Shown here: one piece after another, positions 56,857 through 64,000 of the stretch
How positions within the stretch are numbered: the stretch's first letter is position 1
Layout of the letters: every line of letters begins with the position of its first letter
Origin: Cryptomeria japonica
Lineage: Eukaryota > Streptophyta > Pinopsida > Cupressales > Cupressaceae
Direction: 5' to 3'
Assembly (NCBI RefSeq): GCF_030272615.1
Contig: NC_081405.1
Coordinates: 26,302,272 to 26,366,271, forward strand
DNA length: 64,000 nucleotides
Position numbers and translations under genes: made by a program
The notes under the pieces: model-generated
The model's input: only the letters and a program-made list of their open reading frames with translations
Told to the model about the DNA's origin: nothing
The model's database searches: none

Positions 56857-59800
56857 ATGAGTCCTCATAAATTTCCACCTTTAACTCCACATAATTATGC
56901 ATCATGGAAAATTAAAGTATGGAGCAAATTAATGGAAAAAGGTCTCACGCATTACATAGATGGAACAATAGTAGCACCACGTAATCCTAAGACTGATCCT
57001 AATGCTCAATTAGAATGGCTCACTAAGAATTGCATGGCTCTTGGAACTTTGCGCAAATATGTATCAGATGACCTCATCTTTCATATTGAGAAGTGTACTA
57101 CAATCAAAGATGCTTGGGATATGTTTCAGAAATTGTATGGTCAAGTTGATGAAATCAGAGGTTATAAGATTAACAATGAGCTCACCAACTTGGATCCCAA
57201 GAGTTTTGATACAATCCAAGATTATGTCACTAAAGCAAATGAGCTAAGAGCAAAGCTTAAGGATTGTGGAATTGACAAAAATGATGCTCAGTTGATATTC
57301 AACTTGTTGGACAAGCTTGCACCAGAATATGCAGCATTTGTGTCTAGCTTCCAAACTCATCGTTTGACAGTGGGGAGTTCCTATGTTATGCCTTCATTTG
57401 ATGCTTTCACAGAAATGTTGATATTGGAACAATCTAAGTTGTTGAACATGAGGCTTCTCAAGTCTTCAAAGTCCAAGGCTTTGGTGGCTAATCAAGGGAA
57501 TCAAGGAAGTCAAGACAAAGATTCCAACAAGAAGAAGAAGCAATCTAAGTCACAGCCACAACAGGAAAAAGGACAATCATCCTCTCCATCACAAGGCGAT
57601 TTTTCATCCTCTTCCAAGAAGGGGACACCACCTAAGAAGGATAAGCCAACTTGTGTATATTGCAAGAAGTATGGTCATGATGAGCATCGATGCCACACAA
57701 AGCAAGTTGATGAGTTAACTAATCTTCTTAAGAAAAACAACATCAACTTGCCATCCACCTACACAAAGAAGGATTCATCTCCTTCCTCTTCCTCACAGTC
57801 TAAGGGAAAAGGGCAAGCATTTGTGGCTACAACAAGTTCTTCACAACAGTGGATACTTGACTCAGGTGCCTCATATCACATGGGTTCTACAAAGGAGTAG
57901 TTTTCTTCATTGGATCCATCTAAGGTACCTCACATTTACATAGGTGATGATACACAAGTAGAGGTTGAAGGGAAAGGTTCAGTTGACATGGATGATGGAA
58001 CATTTGAGAATGTTCTCTATGTTCCTAACTTGTCTACCAACCTTCTCTCTATCTACCAAATCACTCACTATGGGAATGGGAAAAAGGTTGAGTTTACACC
58101 AGATTCAGTTGTGGTAAAGGAGCTTGATGATGATGTCTTGGTAGTAGTGGGACAAGTCAATGACAACTCAAGGCTTTATTCATTCTCCCACTTTGTGCCA
58201 AGTTCACCTTCTAGGGTCTTGCTTACTCATTCAAATTCTGAAAGTAAGCTATGGCATGAGCGGTTTGGTCACCTCAACTATCTCTATCTTCAGCAGCTCA
58301 GCACTAAAGACATGGTCACAGGTCTACCTCGAATCAGTTTTTCAGAGGGTGTATGTTCAGGTTGTTCCATGGGCAAGCATCCCGAAGAGAATTTTGATAA
58401 GGGGAAAGCTTGGAGAGCTTTGGAAGTTCTTCAACTTGTTCACAGTGATGTAGCGGGTCCATTTCCAGAACCTTCATTTAGCAAGGCCCGCTATATCCTC
58501 ACCTTCACTGATGACTACTCCCACTTCACTTGGGTCTACTTTCTCATTCATAAGAGTGAAGTATTTGATAGATTTCAGGACTTCAAGACTCGTGTGGAGA
58601 ATCAATCTGGGAAAGTGGTCAAGATTCTTCGTACAGATAATGGAAGGGAATATGTGAACAAGAGGCTTGAGGATTTTTGTACACTTGAGGGAATTGATCT
58701 TCAGCATTCTGTTGCATGCACTCCACAGTAGAACGGAGTTGCAGAATGCAAGAATAGAACTCTCAAAGAAATGGCTAGCTGTATGATACATGCACGTTCT
58801 CTTGATCTCGTTTTTTGGGTAGAGGCTATCAGTTGTGCCACACACATCCAGAATTGGGTTCCTCACAAATATTTGCAAGGTATTACTCCTTTCAAGGCTT
58901 AGGCTAGTAGGAAACTGATTGTGAGACATTTCAGAGTCTTTGGGTGTCCAGCATGGGCTCGCATACCTCCGCAGAAACGCAAGGCATTGGAACCTCAGAG
59001 TCGGCCTTGCATATTTGTTGGATATCCTGAGGGTGTTAAGGCATATAGATTGATGGATACTAAGACACATGAGGTGTTCATTGAGAGGAGTGTTCACTTT
59101 GAGGAAAGCTCTCCTAGCTTAGCCTCTCTACCTCCTCCATCTTACTCCATTGTGGATAGTGATGCTAGTGATTCAGATGATGAGACTCCTTCAACTCCGA
59201 CTCGTAGGGTTACACCTCCGTAGGATCCACTTGTAGTTGAGGAGCCTCGTTCTCCACCTCCACCTAGACCTCGTTGGGCTCGACAGACACTTGAGTCTGC
59301 GGGTTCTCTTGTTGGGGATCCTTTAGATACACAGAGAACTCGATCACAACATCAAGATCTTCCACATGCATTCATTGCTACTGCTTCCGATCCACAGACA
59401 TTTCAGGAAGCATTAGGGGTTCCTGAGTGGGACCAAGCTATGGAGGAAGAGTATAATTCCTTGACGAGGAACAACACATGGGATTTAGTCCATCTCCCTG
59501 AGGGGAGAAAGATGGTTCGATGTAAGTGGATCTATCGGATCAAGTATGTTGCGGATGGTAGTGTGGATAAGTATAAGGCTCAGCTTGTTGCGAAAGGTTT
59601 CTCTCAGGTTGCAGGTGTTGACTATACTGAGACCTTTGCACCCGTAGCCAAGATGAACTCCATTCGCTTGACACTTGCTATTACTGCAGCTCATGGTTGG
59701 GTTGTACATCAGATGGATGTGAAGAGTGTTTTTCTTCATGGTGACCTTGATGAGGAGATTTATATGGAGCAACCGCAGGGTTTCATCTAGGATACTTCCT

Positions 59801-61056
59801 TGGTTTGCAAACTAAGGAAATCTCTCTATGGCCTTAAGCAGGCCCCCAGGGCTTGGTATGCCAAGATGGATTCCTTTCTTCTCTCAGCAGGGTTCACCAC
59901 GTGTCATTCTGATCCGAATGTCTATATTTTGCGACATGATGACTCTCACTTGATACTTGTGCTCTATGTTGATGATTTGATCATTACAGGGAGTACCGCA
60001 TCCATCATTAGCAGGGTCAAATCTGCTTTGCATGACAGATTTGCTATGACTGACTTGGGTCTTTTGCACTACTTTCTCGAGATAGAGATTTCACAGTCAC
60101 CTTCTGGGATTACACTATCGCAACCCAAGTATGTTCTTGATCTACTTGCACACTTTCATATGGTTGATTGTAAGCCTGCACTGACTCCCTTTCTTTCCGG
60201 AGTCAAGCTTGAGACTCAGTGTTCTTCTCCACCAGTTGATGCCACTTTGTATCGTCAGCTTGTGGGTAGTCTCATCTACTTGACCCATACACGCCCTGAT
60301 ATTTCATTTGCAGTTGGCATGGTTTCCTGCTTCATGCAAGAACCACATGAGCTTCATTGGAAAGCCACCAAACGCATCCTTCATTACATCCAGGGTACAC
60401 ATCACTATGGGACTCACTATGCAGCAGTCACAAGACTTCACCTGGTTGATTACACAGACTCCAATTGGGCTGGTGATCTTAATGATCGTAAGTCTACTTC
60501 CGGTTACAGTTTTCACTTTGGTTCAGGCCCCATTTGTTGGCAGAGCAAGAAGCATCATGCTATTGCTCTTTCTTCGACTGAGGCTAAGTATCGAGGTGCT
60601 ATTAATGCAGCGACTGAGACCATTTGGCTTCAGCAGATTCTCACAAAGTTTGGGTTCACCACTCCACGACCGACAATTCTACATTGCGACAATCAGAGTG
60701 CTATTGCTATCTTGAAGAACCCGATCTAGCACCAACGAACCAAACACATCGAGATTCATATGCACTATATCCGAGAGCTCATTTAGGAGCAGGTCATTGA
60801 TTTGCAGTATTGTCCTACAGCGGAGCAGGTTGCTGACATATTCACCAAACCTTTCACTGAGAGTAAGTTCCAGCAGTTGCGAGCTCTCTTGGGGGTGCAT
60901 GATGTCTCATTAGGGGGGTCAGCTGACTTATCCTTCCTCTCTTATGGAGGGGAGTTTTTCCCACTGGGTTTTCTCCCTTTCTCTGTTTGTGAGAGATTGC
61001 ATTGCATAGTTTTGCTTGCATTTGCATATTGTACATGGGTACCTATCATGGCCTAG
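56857..61056 (+). pseudogene. gag-pol: Copia Gag-Pol polyprotein, one open register broken by seven TAG codons
   Basis: From the ATG at 56857 (MSPHKFPPLTPHNYASWKI) the frame holds for 1399 codons to TAG at 61054 without a frameshift. Domains: Gag (codons 1-230), zinc knuckle CVYCKKYGHDEHRC (near 268), protease WILDSGASYHM (near 332), integrase with HERFGH and CSGCSMGKH, HSDVAGP, TDNGREY and the NGVAE glutamate, RT with SLYGLKQAPRAW and YVDDLIITG, and RNase H with SSTEAKYRG and DNQSAI. Premature stops begin at 57898, 58729, 58900, 59221, 59788, 60727 and 60784, and all are TAG. At 58729 the family word TPQQNGV implies CAG to TAG. The coding sequence is otherwise well kept. Confidence 0.95.
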
Positions 61057-61113
61057 TAGCTGGGACCCATCTTGCATTGTTGACTTGAGTCTTCATTCCC
61101 CTAAGTTGCACTT

Positions 61114-61122
61114 AAGGGGGGG
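61114..61122 (+). promoter_or_regulatory. Polypurine tract of the 55-kb Copia
   Basis: AAGGGGGGG directly before the 3' LTR. The tract and the preceding bases (CTTAAGGGGGGG) are identical to those of the 2.8-kb element at 6231-6242. Confidence 0.85.
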
Positions 61123-61533
61123 TGTTGGTGTAAATAAATATTCATTATGGATATTATTACACCTTACTTAAGTTAACTTAGGATAATGCATCTCTTCGTA
61201 GTTTGGATTTGAGACACTTAGGGAAGTGTGCACATAGGGATAGAGCTTGTAGGAGAAATTCCACCTTTTGTGGTCTTGTTTTGTTGTTACACTCCACATT
61301 CGGTGGGTCATCCACCTCTTGTGGAATATTATATTATTTCTCCTACCTACCCCTAGTATTTCTTACCTACCCTTATTTCTCATTGAGCCACATGTCATGA
61401 TTATGTGCTCGTACACCCATATGGCCTTGCCTATATAAGAAGGCCTATATTCATTGTATTGGTGAATCCAGTTGATCATTTTCATATTGATGAGAATATA
61501 GTTTGTTCTTGTCATTTCTTTTGTCTCTATTTA
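61123..61533 (+). repeat. 3' LTR of the 55-kb Copia, truncated
   Basis: It is about 411 bp and closely matches the 5' LTR up to CTCTATTT. The last ~45 bp are missing. Confidence 0.8.
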
Positions 61534-61932
61534 CATTAATATAATTGCAATATAATGCTCATCCTCTCTATCTCTCTATATAAATTTATTTAAATTATAT
61601 TGACATATTCTTTTTATATGCATTTATAATTTACTATACCATCTTGTTAATCATAGCAAAGATATCAACCATTGAAGATCACATAGTTGAACATAATAAG
61701 GTGTAGATCATATTTGGATAACTTGGAGTGTCCTTGCGAGAGCTTGAAAAGTATGAACATCATCTCTTGAAAAGGTTATTTGAATCTTGTTAGGTAATTC
61801 CTATCTAAACATCAATAATATTTATAATATCATGATATATTGTTATACAACTTGTATAAAATCTAAAAACTCTATTTATCATCTCAATAATAAACATCAT
61901 AAAGTAAGTCTAACCAATTAAGGCATCCTATC
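61534..61932. other. AT-rich spacer
   Basis: No gene or element end seen. Confidence 0.55.
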
Positions 61933-62070
61933 TCCCTCCATCCTTACTTTAATTAGATTCAAATTATTACAAGATGTTTGTGGATTAACTACTACCAATT
62001 ATCCCTCCATCCTTACTTTAATTAGATTCAAATTATTACAAGATGTTTGTGGATTAACTACTACCAATTA
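61933..62070. repeat. Perfect 69-bp tandem duplication
   Basis: 61933-62001 and 62002-62070 are identical by eye (TCCCTCCATCC to CTACCAATTA). Confidence 0.95.
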
Positions 62071-62158
62071 ATTAGTGGTGTAAACATGAGGACATAACAA
62101 TTGGTGAGCAAAAAAAATCTTTGTAATAAATTGAACTCCCCAAACACTTAAAACATTT

Positions 62159-62898
62159 CTCCTAATCATTAATCTTTAATCATCATTATTATCATTCATT
62201 AATTATTCATCAATCATCAGTTATCCCATTAATTAAATATTCATCACATCACATATTATTATACATTAATCAATAATGATTCTCATTTATTTATTCAAGT
62301 AAATGCGAGCTAGTTTATATTTTCAAATAAATTTCATTTTTTGTCTCATTAGTTAACTCTTTCACTGATCAGTTAACTCAATCGTCATTTAGAAACTTCT
62401 TCATCCATCAATCAACTCAATCTTCAAATGGAAACTTGTTGCTCACAATTGTCCATCAATCACTTTAAATAAAGCAATGTTACCCTCTCTTCAATTCAAA
62501 ATGGCAATTTTTAATTTATCAATAAACTCAACTAATAAATAAATAAATTTCCATTTTGAAGTGAAGAGAGGTTAACATTGGATTATTGATGGAGAATTAT
62601 TAGCAACAAGTTTCCATTTGAAGAGTGAGTTGATTGATGGATGATGAAGAAGTTTTTAAATGAAGATTGAGTTAACTGATCAATTAAGGAGTTTAGTGAT
62701 GAGACAAAAATAGATTTTTATTTGAGAATAGAAATTAGTTCTCATTTAATTAAATAGGTAAATATGAATAAGTATCAATTAATGAATAATAACATGTGAT
62801 GAATATTTAATAAGTGGGATAAATGATGATTGATGGATAATTCATGACAATTAATTAATTAATGATACTAATGATGCTTACAGGTTGATGATTGGGAG
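62159..62898. repeat. 740-bp inverted repeat (foldback or MITE-like hairpin)
   Basis: Left arm about 62159-62519 and right arm about 62537-62898, with a loop of under 20 bp. Matching words along the whole length include CAACTCA, CTTCAAATGGAAACTTGTTGC, GATCAGTTAACTCAATC and AAATATTCATCACAT, each read on opposite strands. The arms differ by scattered substitutions and small indels. No ORF is present. It may be a foldback transposon or a duplication-inversion; a TSD was not found. Confidence 0.88.
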
Positions 62899-63395
62899 CA
62901 ATATTTTTTGTGTATATATTTTGCCCCTCTTTTAAACAACGTTGAAAGTGGCATTGCTCAAAGAAAAGTAGTTGAGAAGAAAAATGAGAAAAAAAAAATA
63001 ATGACATGGCCCACTCGGGTAGGAAATAGAAAATTAGAAAAGCGAGATGATTGATGCCCCCATGAGATATTGTTTTTGTAAAAGTTACATTGTGAGCTCT
63101 CAAAAAAAGATAATGTGAAGAAAATATCAAATGAAAGATATAAAATGATAGAAAAGGCATGCAAGAAATATGACTATAAATGAAATGATGACGATGTGTT
63201 ATATTGACTTTGATTTTAACAACCTTTATTTAAAATATAACAACTATTTGCACTAGTGTAATAAGACCAAGTGGCAATGTACCCAATGTATGGACTTACT
63301 CTCAAGCAATCAATAGAGAATAGGATGCCCTAGCACCCACCAAGAGTATCAAACACTTTGTGGTTGCACAAACTATTCAATTAATTGATATCTTT
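62899..63395. other. AT-rich spacer
   Basis: Short minus-strand open frames at 62855-63164 are Phe/Leu/Ser-rich and have no motif. Confidence 0.5.
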
Positions 63396-64000
63396 TGTAG
63401 TACCCCTCCTCGATCAGCCTCTTTTGTATGTTTTGAGTTACTTCTATGACTGTTTTGTGGAACATTATTGTATATTGATTCGGATGTCATGCGATGTTAT
63501 TTCATGCTTTATCTGGAGTTATGGTATATTATTTTATGTAGTATCTCAGTGCTTACAATTAATGTTATTTTATGGATCTTTATCATGGACTGACATTTTT
63601 TCCCTTATATTGTGATGTGTTATTTATATGTTGTGTGTTTGCAAGTGTATTGGGATGTGAGGGGATGATTTTCCTTCACTCACTCCAGTGAGACAGGGAA
63701 CATCACGATTCTCCTTCATCGGTGCGTATGTCGTGTCTGTATATATATTGGTCTACATGCACGTGTGGTTCTTTGGTGCAGGACATTGTAGGTACTAGTA
63801 CTGGGTAGGTACGGGGTATTGACTCCACCTGGTTTCGCATGTCTGAGCATGCCTTATATATTTGATGGGAGTGGAGGAGATAGTTGTTGTACCCTAGCTT
63901 GACCACAATTACACTTGTGTGAGTATTGCTAGTTGGTTGTGTTTCCCCATTTGGCTAATATGTGTGTCATGGTGCCTTGGTTTGGTCATTTGAGAGTCGT
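63396..64000 (+). repeat. Possible start of a Gypsy-type LTR, cut by the window end
   Basis: TGTAGTACCCCTCC at 63396 is a typical LTR start, and the base composition changes here to mixed GC. No second LTR, primer-binding site or coding region is visible in the window, so this is a weak call. Confidence 0.3.

Larger units (their letters stand above)
55347..61533 (+). mobile_element. Copia retrotransposon with complete but nonsense-broken polyprotein
   Basis: The 5' LTR is 55347-55797. The primer-binding site TGGTATCAAAGCC starts at 55798. A ~1-kb leader precedes gag-pol (56857-61056). The polypurine tract AAGGGGGGG is at 61114-61122 and the 3' LTR at 61123 to about 61533. The 3' LTR ends at CTCTATTT and lacks the final ~45 bp of the 5' LTR. 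I found no TSD, and the telomere-like block on the left does not resume on the right. A deletion at the right junction would explain all three. Confidence 0.9.

Noticed and set aside
9434-61056. Stop-codon reassignment or amber suppression to explain the TAG codons
   Set aside because: The elements end in ordinary stops, the changes fall at scattered family-conserved Gln or Trp sites, and LINE comparison shows CAG to TAG. Mutation explains them more simply.

Overview
The window is plant nuclear DNA made almost entirely of transposable elements. I found no host protein gene, rRNA, tRNA or CRISPR array. Copia LTR retrotransposons, L1-type LINEs with an RNase H domain, hAT-like TIRs and AT-rich spacers point to a seed plant with a large, repeat-rich genome. 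A gymnosperm is my best guess, but this is inference only.

Layout, left to right. 1-2892: the 5' end of a minus-strand Copia element, cut by the window edge. 3819-6623: a 2.8-kb LTR element with no gag or pol and a GC-rich core. 8476-29473: an apparently full-length minus-strand LINE (LINE-A) with a 13-bp TSD. It is split by a plus-strand Tork/TNT1-like Copia (8981-13953, TSD GGAAT) and by a minus-strand gag-protease-only LTR element (17693-25597, TSD GTTAC). 30177-45351: a second LINE (LINE-B), split by a 7.4-kb Sirevirus-like element (34046-41494, TSD GAGAG). That element keeps a gag fragment and a long unidentified ORF but has no pol. 45497-51284: a third LINE (LINE-C), 5' truncated. 51904-52312: a short retroposon with a TSD. 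53205-54805: three copies of a ~250-bp repeat, the third split by an 864-bp hAT-like element with an 8-bp TSD. 54806-55346: degenerate telomere-like repeats. 55347 to about 61533: a second plus-strand Copia. 61933-62070: a perfect 69-bp tandem duplication. 62159-62898: a 740-bp foldback. 63396-64000: possibly the start of another LTR.

How the parts relate. LINEs and simple repeats are the old substrate, and LTR elements and a hAT element landed in them. Three of the six LTR elements lack a polymerase and would need proteins from a relative. The 2.8-kb element shares its polypurine-tract region with the Copia at 55.3 kb. The 7.4-kb element shares LTR motifs with the Copia at the left edge. Both plus-strand Copia polyproteins lie in one uninterrupted register (1308 and 1399 codons) and are broken only by nonsense codons, 14 of 15 being TAG. 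Comparison of LINE-A with LINE-C shows CAG becoming TAG directly. The best candidates for something undescribed are the extra ORF after RNase H in the LINEs, the long unknown ORF in the 7.4-kb element, the 1146-codon gag-protease-only ORF, and the foldback.
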